Source: Marinimicrobium hydrolyticum
Lineage (GTDB): Bacteria > Pseudomonadota > Gammaproteobacteria > Pseudomonadales > Cellvibrionaceae
Reading direction: 5' to 3'
Assembly (NCBI RefSeq): GCF_030848505.1
Contig: NZ_JAVDDU010000002.1
Coordinates: 434,001 to 498,000, forward strand
Length of the DNA stretch: 64,000 bases
Shown: positions 25,401 through 33,880 of the stretch, in pieces
Numbering within the stretch: the first letter of the stretch is position 1
How the letters are laid out: each line of letters starts with the position of its first letter
The notes under the pieces: generated by a model
What the model was told of the DNA's origin: nothing
Databases searched by the model: none
What the model saw: the letters and a program-made list of their open reading frames with translations, nothing else
Translations under genes and position numbers: made by a program

Positions 25401-25511
25401 ATTCCCAGTGTTCCCAGTAGCCCAACCGCTACTGGGAACAGTTTCCGGATCTGTAACCATCTGAATATAAGGGACTTTTTATTCCTCTTCCCAGTATTCC
25501 CAGTGTTCCCA
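25401..25511. repeat. Iteron-like clusters, right
   Basis: ATTCCCAGTGTTCCCAGTAG followed by an inverted unit (stem CCCAGTAG/CTACTGGG) at 25401-25440, and three direct TTCCCAGT-type units at 25488-25511. The motif is shared with the left clusters at 18.5 kb. The interval 25288-25588 otherwise has no convincing gene. Confidence 0.6.
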
Positions 25512-25588
25512 CCGCCAAACTGTGAACCTGGACGCCACACTCAAAAATGCACCTGTCCGATGGCGGACAAGCGCCGCTGAGCGGCCCC

Positions 25589-26836
25589 TCATTTGGCTTT
25601 GCGAAACGTACCAGTTACCACCTTTGGCGATTGCGCTTGAAGCTTTAACACGTCCAAATAATCGGCCCATTGCTGCATCATTTCCCGCCGCTGCGGCAAG
25701 TGGCTGGTGCGATTGTAAGCACGGCCTAGGGCATCCCTAACAGCGTGTGCCAACTGGTGTTCTATCAACTCCACTCGCAAGCCCAGCACTTCATCAAGCA
25801 TGGTTCGGGCGCTGGATCTGAAGCCATGCGCGCAGTGCTCGACTGCCGTGTCATACCCCATGTTTTGCAATGCCTTGTTGATAGTGCCAGCGCTGGCGTG
25901 TCCGCCCTCGCGCCTCTGGCTGGGGAACACAAAGCGGCCATGACCGGACAACGGATAAAGGTCCGTCAGGATAGCCACGGCTTGAGTGCTCAGCGGCACT
26001 ATATGGGGGATGCCATCGGGGCACTTCACTTTATGAATAGTTTTTGGGGGTGTGTATCGCCATTCCCCTGCCTCTAGGTCGAGTTGCTCCCACTCCATAG
26101 CGATCATTTCACCAGGGCGCTGGAACAGCAGGGGACAAAGCGCCAGCAGGGAACGCACCACTAAGCTACCGCGATAGTTATCTATAGCGAGAAGTAGCCG
26201 AGCGAACTTTTCCGGATCGGTAATGGCCGGCCTATGCTTCACCCCCTTGGGAGCCAGAGCGCCCTGCAAGTCTCGCTCTGGTTCATTGGTGGTGCGCTGG
26301 GTAATGCGGGCATAGCGGAATATTTGGTTAAACACCTGACGGGCATTGTGGGCGGTGTCGTTAGCACCTCTCGCTTCGATACGGCGAAGGCAGGTCAGCA
26401 GATCCAAGGACGTGATATCACTAACAGAGCGTGCACCCAACCAAGGGAATAAATCATTTTCGAGCAACGCCAAGCGTTTCTTGGCTGTGGCATCTGCCCA
26501 GGTGGGGAACTGGTTGGCGTACCATTCGCGGGCTATGGCTTCAAAGAGGTTGCCAGCAGAGGTAGCGGCCTTGCGCTCTTTCTTTGCCTGATTAGGGTCC
26601 AGGCCCTGAGCTACCATTTCCCGAGCTTTGTCCCGAGCGTCCCGAGCTGCCTTTAAAGACACATCAGGGTAGACACCGATAGCCAAAAGCTTTTCTTTGC
26701 CGCCTAGCCGGTACTTGAGGCGCCAATACTTTCGCCCGTTGGCCTTCACCAAGAGGTAAAGCCCCTTCTCGTCAGAGAGCTTGTAATCCTTCTCTGCCGG
26801 TTTGGCCTTCTTAACCCGAGTGTCTGCAAGCGGCAT
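25589..26836 (-). CDS. int: P4-type tyrosine integrase
   Basis: 415-aa site-specific recombinase. The N-terminus is the arm-binding DUF4102 type (MPLADTRVKKAKPAEKDYKLSDEKGLYLLV), then a SAM-like core-binding region, then the catalytic domain. Catalytic residues visible: Arg in QRPGEMIAMEW, the H-x-x-R box HGFRSSARTML, His in HQLAHAVRDALG, and the Tyr in AYNRTSHL. It is adjacent to tRNA-Phe, its attachment target, reading away from it, the usual arrangement. Confidence 0.94.
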   Translation of the reverse strand: MPLADTRVKKAKPAEKDYKLSDEKGLYLLVKANGRKYWRLKYRLGGKEKLLAIGVYPDVSLKAARDARDKAREMVAQGLDPNQAKKERKAATSAGNLFEAIAREWYANQFPTWADATAKKRLALLENDLFPWLGARSVSDITSLDLLTCLRRIEARGANDTAHNARQVFNQIFRYARITQRTTNEPERDLQGALAPKGVKHRPAITDPEKFARLLLAIDNYRGSLVVRSLLALCPLLFQRPGEMIAMEWEQLDLEAGEWRYTPPKTIHKVKCPDGIPHIVPLSTQAVAILTDLYPLSGHGRFVFPSQRREGGHASAGTINKALQNMGYDTAVEHCAHGFRSSARTMLDEVLGLRVELIEHQLAHAVRDALGRAYNRTSHLPQRREMMQQWADYLDVLKLQAQSPKVVTGTFRKAK

Positions 26837-26899
26837 GGTGTCTACCTCTCAGCCTGGCTGGGGGTACAAACAGGGCGCCAGAGCGACGCTTTTAGAAAG

Positions 26900-26930
26900 T
26901 ACCCCCAAAAGTACCCCACAAGTACCCCCG
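26900..26930. repeat. Right arm-type repeats
   Basis: Three GTACCCC units (26900-26907, 26912-26919, 26923-26930) just upstream of the integrase start and about 100 bp from the tRNA junction, matching the two units at 17944-17963. Confidence 0.5.
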
Positions 26931-26970
26931 ATTTGGAGGGGCTACATAGGATTGATTTAGACGAAGTATA

Positions 26971-26999
26971 AACGAAAAAGCCCGCTGTTACGCGGGCTT
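26971..26999 (-). terminator. Island-borne replacement terminator for tRNA-Phe
   Basis: On the minus strand AAGCCCGC-GTAACA-GCGGGCTT is followed by TTTTTCG. It lies 34 bp beyond the tRNA 3' end, inside the island, and would restore termination after integration separated the tRNA from its own terminator. Confidence 0.75.
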
Positions 27000-27032
27000 C
27001 AGGACGATATAGGATTGTATCGTTTTGGAATG

Positions 27033-27108
27033 TGGTGCCCAGAGGCGGAATCGAACCACCGACACGAGGATTTTCAATCCACTGCTCTACCGACTGAGCT
27101 ATCTGGGC
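27033..27108 (-). tRNA. tRNA-Phe (anticodon GAA)
   Basis: 76-nt tRNA with encoded CCA. The strand reads GCCCAGATAGCTCAGTCGG at the 5' end, anticodon loop with GAA, T-loop GGTTCGATTCC and acceptor end TCTGGGCACCA; all four stems pair. It is the integration target of the island, and its 3' end is the att core. Confidence 0.97.
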
Positions 27109-27136
27109 TTTTGCACCTGGGGCGCAAGAGGCGCGT

Positions 27137-27165
27137 ATTAAACCTGCTCAAGCCCTGGGAGTCAA
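27137..27165 (-). promoter_or_regulatory. Sigma-70 promoter of tRNA-Phe
   Basis: Minus strand TTGACT, 17-bp spacer, TTTAAT, then a GC-rich discriminator (ACGCGCC) as in stringently controlled tRNA promoters. Start is expected near 27130, about 22 nt before the mature 5' end. Confidence 0.7.
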
Positions 27166-27200
27166 GACCGGGGCGGAAATTCCTGCAGGCCGCGCTGGGG

Positions 27201-27473
27201 CTAGTCTTTGGGCGGTACGTAGCCTTCGGCCTGGTCGTAATCCTCGCCGGAGAGGAACTTGGTCATCTGCTCTCCCAAATAGGTGCGGGCGCCCATATCC
27301 ATCATGTTCAAGTGTTTTTCGTTGATGAGCATGGTTTGGTGAGCCAGCCATTCTTCCCAAGCTTTTTTGGATACGTGTTCGTAAATATCCTGGCCCTTGG
27401 GGCCGGGAAAGGGCGGCCGCTCCAAGCCTTCCAGTTCCTGTTGATGTTTGCGGCAAAAAACCAGGCGTGACAT
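27201..27473 (-). CDS. yggX: Fe(2+)-trafficking protein YggX
   Basis: 90-aa cytoplasmic protein linked to iron trafficking and protection of Fe-S enzymes from oxidation. The sequence follows the family closely ([50 protein letters not shown]), with the single conserved Cys near residue 7. It lies downstream of mutY, which needs an Fe-S cluster; the mutY-yggX pair is conserved in gammaproteobacteria. Confidence 0.96.
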   Translation of the reverse strand: MSRLVFCRKHQQELEGLERPPFPGPKGQDIYEHVSKKAWEEWLAHQTMLINEKHLNMMDMGARTYLGEQMTKFLSGEDYDQAEGYVPPKD

Positions 27474-27560
27474 AGGGTTCCTCGGGGTCGATGATCGAAT
27501 AGCGCACTAGAGTAGCGGCTCTGGACGTATTTTCCCAGCGCTCACAGGAGACAGCAAAAA

Positions 27561-28622
27561 TTAGCGGCGCGGGTCCAGATCCGCTAGGCTCGCCAGTAGG
27601 CGTTTGACCGGTGCGGCCAACCCGAGGCTGCCCGGCTGTCGTGGCGAGCACCAAACGGACGCAGGCCCTTCGGCGACCTGCTCCGGCTCCCGGGTCAGCT
27701 GCGCGAGCACCGGGGTGATGTCCAGGTGGTAATGACTGAATGTATGCCGGTAACTGTCCCACACTTCCTGTTCGGCCACTGGGCCGTAGTGCTGCTCAGT
27801 GTGCGTGAGCGCGCAGGAGTCCAACGGAAGTTCAGGGAAGCTCCACAGGCCGCCCCAGATCCCAGTGGCTGGACGCTGGTTTAGCATTATGTCGCCGTGG
27901 GGATTGCGCAGCATCAGAAACTGTACTGCTTTCACCGGCTTTTCGGTCTTGGGCTTCTTGCCCGGGTAAGCACTCACATCGCCTTGAGCCCTAGCAATAC
28001 AGCCATCATGCAACGGGCACAGGTCACAGGCTGGGCGACTACGGGTACACAAGGTCGCGCCCAAATCCATCATCGCCTGAGTGTAATCGGCACAGCGTTT
28101 TTTGGGTGTGTGTTGCTCGGCGTAGGTCCAGAGTTCGTTCAGCACGGCCGTCTTGCCCGGCCAACCGGGCACGGCGTAATAGCGGGCCAGCACGCGTTTG
28201 ACGTTGCCATCCAATATGGCGGCACGCTGCCCAAAGGCGATACTGACAATAGCGCCCGCGGTGGAACGGCCAATGCCAGGTAAAGCGCTCAGCGCTTCGA
28301 CCGAGCTGGGAAACTCGCCGTCATAATGTTCCACCACGGCTTTGGCGCATTGGTGTAGGTTGCGGGCGCGGGCGTAGTAGCCCAGGCCGGTCCATAAGTG
28401 CAGTACATCATCCACGGGCGCGGCGGCCAGGCGGCGCACGTCAGGAAAGCGCTCAGTAAACCGCTCGAAGTAGGGAATCACCGTGGTGACCTGAGTCTGC
28501 TGAAGCATGATCTCAGACAACCAAACGCGGTAGGGATTGATGTTTTGCTGCCAGGGCAAATGTTTGCGGCCGTGCTGATCGAACCAGCGCAAAACGCCGT
28601 TTGAAAAACTGGAGTTACTCAT
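27561..28622 (-). CDS. mutY: A/G-specific adenine glycosylase MutY
   Basis: Removes adenine mispaired with 8-oxoguanine. The HhH-GPD domain has [17 protein letters not shown] with the catalytic Glu, the hairpin [12 protein letters not shown] followed by catalytic Asp in [13 protein letters not shown], and the [4Fe-4S] loop [17 protein letters not shown]. The C-terminal Nudix-like domain (about 230-345) recognises 8-oxoG. 353 aa is typical. It lies between asmA and yggX. Confidence 0.96.
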   Translation of the reverse strand: MSNSSFSNGVLRWFDQHGRKHLPWQQNINPYRVWLSEIMLQQTQVTTVIPYFERFTERFPDVRRLAAAPVDDVLHLWTGLGYYARARNLHQCAKAVVEHYDGEFPSSVEALSALPGIGRSTAGAIVSIAFGQRAAILDGNVKRVLARYYAVPGWPGKTAVLNELWTYAEQHTPKKRCADYTQAMMDLGATLCTRSRPACDLCPLHDGCIARAQGDVSAYPGKKPKTEKPVKAVQFLMLRNPHGDIMLNQRPATGIWGGLWSFPELPLDSCALTHTEQHYGPVAEQEVWDSYRHTFSHYHLDITPVLAQLTREPEQVAEGPASVWCSPRQPGSLGLAAPVKRLLASLADLDPRR

Positions 28623-28698
28623 GATGGAGGACTGCGGAGTTGTGTAATTGTTGACGCGTGCGATAACCGAAAGTAATCAACCCGGAGCAAAGCGCTAG

Positions 28699-28725
28699 CA
28701 CCCGGCGAGCAACGCTCGCCGGGTG
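28699..28725 (-). other. Perfect 12-bp hairpin between asmA and mutY
   Basis: CACCCGGCGAGC-AAC-GCTCGCCGGGTG is a perfect stem with a three-base loop, 11 bp after the asmA stop. No U-run follows, so it is more likely an mRNA-processing or stability hairpin or a REP-like palindrome than an intrinsic terminator. Confidence 0.5.
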
Positions 28726-28735
28726 GAGTAAAAGT

Positions 28736-30940
28736 TTAGCGACGCAGCAGACCGCGTAAGCGCTCTTCCACTTTCTTCTCATCGTCGCCGCCCAGTTTCT
28801 CCCGGGCACGCTCTTCAAGCTCGCGCTTTTCTTCTTCCAGGCGCTGTTCCGCACGGGCTTTTTCTTCTTCCAATTTTTTCTCTGCCCGAGCTTGCTCCTC
28901 ATCCGCTCTCTGGCGGGCGCGCGCTTTTTCTTCTTCCAACCTCTCGCCGTAACGCTCCTGCAACTGGAAGGTGGCGAATTCGGAAATCAAGCCCTGCACG
29001 CCGGCGCTGTCAAAACCGCAGTCGCGCAGCGGGTTAACTTCAACCAACGAACCGCGACAGCGCAACAAGGACAAGCTGCGATCGATCCAATAGTTGCTCT
29101 GTACCCGGCAGCCCTGATCGCTAGTCCTTTCGCCACCCAGGCGCATAGGTAAGGTAAAGTCGTAGCTCTCGGCTTTTAGATTCAACTGCCCGACTAGGCC
29201 GAGGGTCAGCTCGCTTACACCCGCTTCAAAAGACTCCAGTTTTAACACTTGCTCGGCCATGGTGGCGCGCCCCGCCAGGGGGCGCATTTCGGTATAGTCC
29301 GGCCAATCACGCTCGACGGCATCACGCCGGTTGGCCAGATTTACCAAGCGGCAAAACTGCTCCTCGACGTTCAAGGGCGACATACGCACCTGAGCGCCGG
29401 AAAAGTCCGCTTGCGCCACCAGGGCATCCATTATTTGATTCATGGTCACGCCGCGCGTGGTGCCAGAAGCAGATGCGTTCAGGGCACCGCTCAACTGAAG
29501 GTTTTCATCCAGCTCCATATCACTTAAAAACGGCGCCAGTTGGAACCCTTCCAGCACACTGTTGAACTCCATAACAGCGGTTTCGCCGCTGCCATCCAGC
29601 TCAGCGGTGAGATTAACGGAACCTCGATACGCTTGCAGCTGGCTGGTTAGCTGTACCAAACCGTCCTCCGCGAGCAGGCGCAGATCCAAATCGGTAAAGG
29701 TCATATCCACAATGCGCAGCTGCTGAAATTCCACGCGTATATCGGCTACCAAGTCGCGAATCACATCAAGGGGGATCAGCTCCTCATCGCCGGTGGCTTC
29801 AGGCTCGGCCACTTCTTCCTCTTCGGTGGGCGGCGGCAGGTAATCATCAATATTGATTTGATCGCCTTTCAGTGCCACCTCCAAAGCCGCGCGGGAAAAA
29901 TCCGTTACTGCCACACTACCTTCAATGCGGGTATCGTCCAGGCGAATGCTGAGCGGGCTCAGCACCAATTGTTCGGTATCACCCGCAAAGCGAACGTTAA
30001 GTGCAACGCCCGTCAGCGCCTGGGGCGATGCCATGTCCAGCTCCGGCAAGTCCAACACGGCCATCATGGCACGCGGGTTGAACGATGCCAGGCGCAACTC
30101 GCCCTGATAAGTAGGCGCGCTTAAAAGCTCATGGGCGTTGAGAGAGAACGTTAGGCCAATTTGACCGGAAGAACCGCCCCGGTGCAGATCCAGAGTCAGG
30201 CGCCCGTCGGAGAGCCGGAACTCGTTCATGTCCTGCGCCAACTGAAAGCGGCTGCGCAGAGTACCCTCGACATCCATCGGCTCAGTGCCGAACAGCTCCT
30301 GATCTTCGATGGCGATACGCCAGCTCATATCCAGATCGAAGGGGTTACCCTGCAGATTAAAAGCACTGATCTCCAGATTCAGGCCAGACAGATCAATACT
30401 CTGACCGGTGCTTTGATCTTGATAACGAAGCGCCGAGTCGCGCAAACTGATTCGCTCCACAGCCAATTGCAGCCCTTCGCCCGGTTCTGTGGTCACTTCG
30501 GTCGGCTCGTCTCTCCGCTCATCGACCGGCTCGGCTTCGGGCTCGTCGGGCAGCAAGGCTTCCCAATTGCCGGTACCCTGTTCGTCAACGCGTAAGTCCA
30601 ACACCGCGCCTTGCACCACCAAGTGGTGCACCTCCAGGTTGCCGGCGAACAAAGGCCGAATGGCCAAACGTAAACTGGCTCTATCCACGAGAGCTATAGC
30701 CTCATCGGGCGCGTCGAGGGCAGCCACGTGGATACCATTGACCTCCACCCCCAGTGCGGGCCAGAGCTGCCAACCCAGGTTGCCTTCAATGCGCAGCTCG
30801 ACGCCCTGATCCCGAGCTGCGGACTCCAGGTGCGGGCGGAACATATTCGGATCAAACAAAAATACCAGAGCCACGGCGGCCGCCACCAACAGCAGCACCA
30901 AAGCGACAAACACTTTAAATAAGATTCTTACCGTTCTCAC
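28736..30940 (-). CDS. asmA: AsmA-family envelope protein
   Basis: 734-aa protein with one N-terminal TM anchor (about residues 5-30) and a long periplasmic part. AsmA N domain near 30-250 and AsmA C-terminal domain near 430-640. The AsmA-like/TamB class is thought to bridge inner and outer membranes for lipid transport. The final 70 or so residues are a highly charged coiled coil of KARA-EEEK repeats ending in KVEERLRGLLRR, an extension over the E. coli form (617 aa). The start is GTG with AGGAG upstream. Confidence 0.85.
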   Translation of the reverse strand: MRTVRILFKVFVALVLLLVAAAVALVFLFDPNMFRPHLESAARDQGVELRIEGNLGWQLWPALGVEVNGIHVAALDAPDEAIALVDRASLRLAIRPLFAGNLEVHHLVVQGAVLDLRVDEQGTGNWEALLPDEPEAEPVDERRDEPTEVTTEPGEGLQLAVERISLRDSALRYQDQSTGQSIDLSGLNLEISAFNLQGNPFDLDMSWRIAIEDQELFGTEPMDVEGTLRSRFQLAQDMNEFRLSDGRLTLDLHRGGSSGQIGLTFSLNAHELLSAPTYQGELRLASFNPRAMMAVLDLPELDMASPQALTGVALNVRFAGDTEQLVLSPLSIRLDDTRIEGSVAVTDFSRAALEVALKGDQINIDDYLPPPTEEEEVAEPEATGDEELIPLDVIRDLVADIRVEFQQLRIVDMTFTDLDLRLLAEDGLVQLTSQLQAYRGSVNLTAELDGSGETAVMEFNSVLEGFQLAPFLSDMELDENLQLSGALNASASGTTRGVTMNQIMDALVAQADFSGAQVRMSPLNVEEQFCRLVNLANRRDAVERDWPDYTEMRPLAGRATMAEQVLKLESFEAGVSELTLGLVGQLNLKAESYDFTLPMRLGGERTSDQGCRVQSNYWIDRSLSLLRCRGSLVEVNPLRDCGFDSAGVQGLISEFATFQLQERYGERLEEEKARARQRADEEQARAEKKLEEEKARAEQRLEEEKRELEERAREKLGGDDEKKVEERLRGLLRR

Positions 30941-31040
30941 GCCACTCTCCTTTAATTAGCGGGCCATTGACCACTGTTGGCCAGTGTACGACCAAAGAAT
31001 ACGCCGCCCAAGGCCCACCAGGTAAAATTGTTTGCTTATG

Positions 31041-31082
31041 CAAATAAGAATCTTTATCATCCTTTGTTCAATTCTCATTTGC
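31041..31082. promoter_or_regulatory. Fur-box region upstream of the iron transporter
   Basis: Two overlapping-type Fur sites on the minus strand: ATGATAAAGATTCTTATTTG (31041-31060; 11 of 15 core positions agree with ATGATAATCATTATC) and GCAAATGAGAATTGAAC (31066-31082). They lie 14-55 bp before the start of the iron-binding protein gene, consistent with iron repression. Confidence 0.6.
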
Positions 31083-31095
31083 AGGTGTAAAGTTC

Positions 31096-32130
31096 ATGCC
31101 CGCTCAATCCCGATTCTTCAGCCGCCTCGGCCTTTCCGTTGCCTGCGCCGTGGGCGCATTTATGACCCTGGGCTGCGGCGAAAAATCCGCCCGAGACGAC
31201 GTCATCACCGTGTACTCTGCCCGGGCGGAACATTTGATCAGCCCGCTGTTCGACCGATACACGGAAGAGACCGGCATCGAGATCCGCTACATCACCGACA
31301 ACGCCGGTGCGTTGATCCAGCGCTTGAAAGCCGAGGGTGGCAATACACCGGCAGACATTCTGTTGACAGTGGACGCGGGCAACCTTTGGCAGGCTTCGCA
31401 GGAAGGTTTATTCCAGCCTTTGGATTCCGAAATCATTGAGGCCCACATCCCCGCTCATAGGCGCGCTGACAACGGCGATTGGACCGGCCTGTCCGTTCGC
31501 GCGCGCACCCTAGTTTATTCCACAGCCCGAGTGGATCCCTCGGAGCTGAGTACTTATGAAGCCTTGGCGGAGCCGCAATGGGAGGGTCGGTTGTGCCTGC
31601 GGACGTCGAAAAAAGTGTACAACCAATCGCTGGTTGCCACCATGATAAACACGCTTGGAGAAGACGAAACCGAAAACATTGTGCGCGGCTGGGTAAGCAA
31701 TTTGGCCACCGATCCTTTTGCCAATGACACTGCTACCATGGAGGCTATTGCGGCCGGCCAGTGCGACGTGGCCATCGTCAACACTTACTACTTTGGTCGT
31801 CTGCAAAGAAGCAACCCCGAGATACCCCTGGCACTTTTCTGGCCCAATCAGGACGGCCGTGGCGTGCACATTAATGTCTCCGGTGGCGGCATTACCCGCC
31901 ACGCCAAAAACCCCGACGGCGCTCGCGCCCTGCTGGAATGGCTGGCCGGCGAACAAGCGCAGTATCAGTTTGCTGAGGTCAACCAGGAATACCCCGCTAA
32001 CCCACGCGTCGATGTTTCCGAAGAAGTGGCCGCCTGGGGCGATTTTCGCGCCGATGACGTCAACGTGGAAGTGGCTGGACGCCTGCAGAGTGATGCTATC
32101 AGGTTGATGGACCGAGCCCGCTATCGTTAA
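31096..32130 (+). CDS. Ferric iron ABC transporter substrate-binding protein
   Basis: 344-aa extracytoplasmic solute-binding protein of the FbpA/FutA class. The N-terminal signal ends in a lipobox-like TLGC, so it may be a lipoprotein. [21 protein letters not shown] and [16 protein letters not shown] are typical first-domain segments, VDAGNLWQA carries a hinge, and NTYYFGR contains the Tyr pair that binds Fe3+ in the family. It is preceded by Fur-like sites and followed by the permease gene 21 bp later. Confidence 0.9.
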   Translation: MPAQSRFFSRLGLSVACAVGAFMTLGCGEKSARDDVITVYSARAEHLISPLFDRYTEETGIEIRYITDNAGALIQRLKAEGGNTPADILLTVDAGNLWQASQEGLFQPLDSEIIEAHIPAHRRADNGDWTGLSVRARTLVYSTARVDPSELSTYEALAEPQWEGRLCLRTSKKVYNQSLVATMINTLGEDETENIVRGWVSNLATDPFANDTATMEAIAAGQCDVAIVNTYYFGRLQRSNPEIPLALFWPNQDGRGVHINVSGGGITRHAKNPDGARALLEWLAGEQAQYQFAEVNQEYPANPRVDVSEEVAAWGDFRADDVNVEVAGRLQSDAIRLMDRARYR

Positions 32131-32151
32131 CGCTGTACGTAAGGAGATCGT

Positions 32152-33852
32152 TTGAGTTCCATCGCTCGCCCTTGGTCATCGGTAGACCACACTCGAAGGT
32201 CCCTCTGGGGACCGTGGTTGTGGCGCTTGCCCGTGATCCTTATGGTGGCGTTGGTTTTATTGCCGGTCAGCGTCATTGTATTTAGCTGGAGCGACCCGCA
32301 AACGGAGCTGTGGCAGCACTTAATCGAGACCCAACTGGCGCGTTTGCTGGGCAACACTCTGATACTGGTATTGGGTGTCGGCTTCTGGACGCTCTGCCTG
32401 GGGGTGAGCCTGGCTTGGTTGACCGCTGTGTGCGACTTTCCCGGCCGGCGCTGGCTGGATTGGGCTCTGATGCTCCCCTTAGCCATTCCCACCTATGTGG
32501 TCGCCTTCGTGTTCCTGGGCATCATGGATTACGCTGGCCCGGTACAAAGCCTGTGGCGCAGCCTGTTCGGTGCGGACACTCCGTTTCTGCCCGTGCGCGG
32601 CCCCTTGGGCGTGGTGTTCGTGATGACCTGCGTGCTCTATCCCTATGTGTATATGCTCGCCCGCAGCGCTTTTATCACCCAGGGCCGAGGGCTGACCGAT
32701 GCCGCTCGCCTACTGGGGCAAGGACCCTGGCGCAGCTTTTGGTCTGTGGCTATGCCCATGGCGCGCCCGGCCATCGCCGTGGGCGTGTCCCTGGCGCTGA
32801 TGGAAACTCTGGCGGACTTTGGTGGTGTTGCCGCGTTTAATTACGACACATTTACTACCGCCATCTATCAAGCCTGGTTTGGTTTTTACAATCTGACCGC
32901 TGCCGCACAGTTGGCCTCGTTACTACTCTTGTTCGTCGCCCTGGCCCTGTACGCCGAACAAAAAGGCCGAGGCGGCCGACGCTTTCACCATCAACCCAAG
33001 CGGGATGACCAGAGATATTGCCTTAAAGGCGGGCAGGCCTGGTTGGCGAGCGGCTACTGCTTAATGGTATTTGTGGTGGCCTTTGCCGTGCCCATTGTTC
33101 AGCTGTTTCTCTGGGCGGTGGCCGAAGGGAGCGAAGCCATAACGCCTCGCTTCTGGTCTTTGATTCAACACACTTTTATTCTCGGTGGCGCTGCGGCTTT
33201 AGCCACGACCTTGGCGGCGCTTTTGGTGGCCTATGGCCAGCGCTTATTGGGGCGGCATCAAATTGGCGGTGCGGTGCGCTTGGCGAGTATGGGCTACGCC
33301 TTACCCGGAGCCGTTTTGGCGGTTGGCATCATGATCGCCTTTGCGTTTATCGACCGGCAGTTGCTCATTCCCATGCAACAACTGTTTGGCCTTACGCCTC
33401 GGCAACTGTTGGTAGGCAGCCTCGTGGCGTTAATCTTGGCCTACGCCATTCGGTTTTTTTCCGTGGCCATTGGTCCGGTACAAGCCGGTCTGGAACGCAT
33501 TCGCCCCAGCTATCAGGAAGCCGCGCAAAGCTTAGGAGCCAGCCAAATGCGCTTGCTCTGGCGCATCTACGTGCCCTTGCTAACGCCAGGCATTCTCACC
33601 GCCTTCTTATTAGTGCTGGTGGACACCATGAAAGAACTGCCCGCCACCCTTATGCTGCGCCCCTTCGGCTGGGACACCCTGGCCGTGCGCGTGTACGAAC
33701 TCACCGGCGAAGGCGAATGGCAACGCGCCGCCCTGCCCGCGCTGACTTTGGTTCTGCTCAGCATCGCACCAGTCATGCTTATGATTCGCCGCACGCGGTT
33801 CACGGCACGGGCGGGCATCAGCGCGGCGTTGGAAAAAGTCACGAAGCAGTAA
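32152..33852 (+). CDS. Ferric iron ABC transporter permease (fused, FbpB type)
   Basis: 566-aa inner-membrane protein with two repeated BPD_transp_1 halves and about 12 TM helices. EAA loops are visible in both halves (TDAARLLGQGPWRSFWSVAMPMARPAI and YQEAAQSLGASQMRLLWRIYVPLL, given here as start and end segments). TTG start with TAAGGAG upstream. No gene for the ATPase component follows: the next item is a MITE and a convergent gene, so the energising subunit must be encoded elsewhere. Confidence 0.92.
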   Translation: MSSIARPWSSVDHTRRSLWGPWLWRLPVILMVALVLLPVSVIVFSWSDPQTELWQHLIETQLARLLGNTLILVLGVGFWTLCLGVSLAWLTAVCDFPGRRWLDWALMLPLAIPTYVVAFVFLGIMDYAGPVQSLWRSLFGADTPFLPVRGPLGVVFVMTCVLYPYVYMLARSAFITQGRGLTDAARLLGQGPWRSFWSVAMPMARPAIAVGVSLALMETLADFGGVAAFNYDTFTTAIYQAWFGFYNLTAAAQLASLLLLFVALALYAEQKGRGGRRFHHQPKRDDQRYCLKGGQAWLASGYCLMVFVVAFAVPIVQLFLWAVAEGSEAITPRFWSLIQHTFILGGAAALATTLAALLVAYGQRLLGRHQIGGAVRLASMGYALPGAVLAVGIMIAFAFIDRQLLIPMQQLFGLTPRQLLVGSLVALILAYAIRFFSVAIGPVQAGLERIRPSYQEAAQSLGASQMRLLWRIYVPLLTPGILTAFLLVLVDTMKELPATLMLRPFGWDTLAVRVYELTGEGEWQRAALPALTLVLLSIAPVMLMIRRTRFTARAGISAALEKVTKQ

Positions 33853-33880
33853 GCCGATGATGGACAACTGTGGATGGACT

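Larger units (their letters stand above)
17869..27046. mobile_element. Integrative genomic island in tRNA-Phe
   Basis: About 9.2 kb bounded by the duplicated tRNA-Phe 3' end. It has a P4-type tyrosine integrase beside the tRNA, an AlpA-like regulator, a TOPRIM/DUF927 replication protein, arm-type GTACCCCC repeats 63 bp inside the left junction and 103 bp inside the right one, and GGGAACA/TGTTCCC repeat clusters towards both ends. No capsid, tail, conjugation or relaxase gene is present, so it resembles a phage-satellite-like or minimal replicating integrative element. Cargo is of unknown function. Confidence 0.85.

Noticed and set aside
25254-25460. 68-codon minus-strand frame before the 279-aa gene
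   Set aside because: Its first third encodes iteron-like repeats (SGWATGNTGNAE). Kept only as a note on a possible extension of the downstream gene.
31032-31439. 135-codon frame starting upstream of the iron-binding protein gene
   Set aside because: Out of frame with a clear lipoprotein gene, Arg/Pro-rich, and its start lies on the Fur-like sites.
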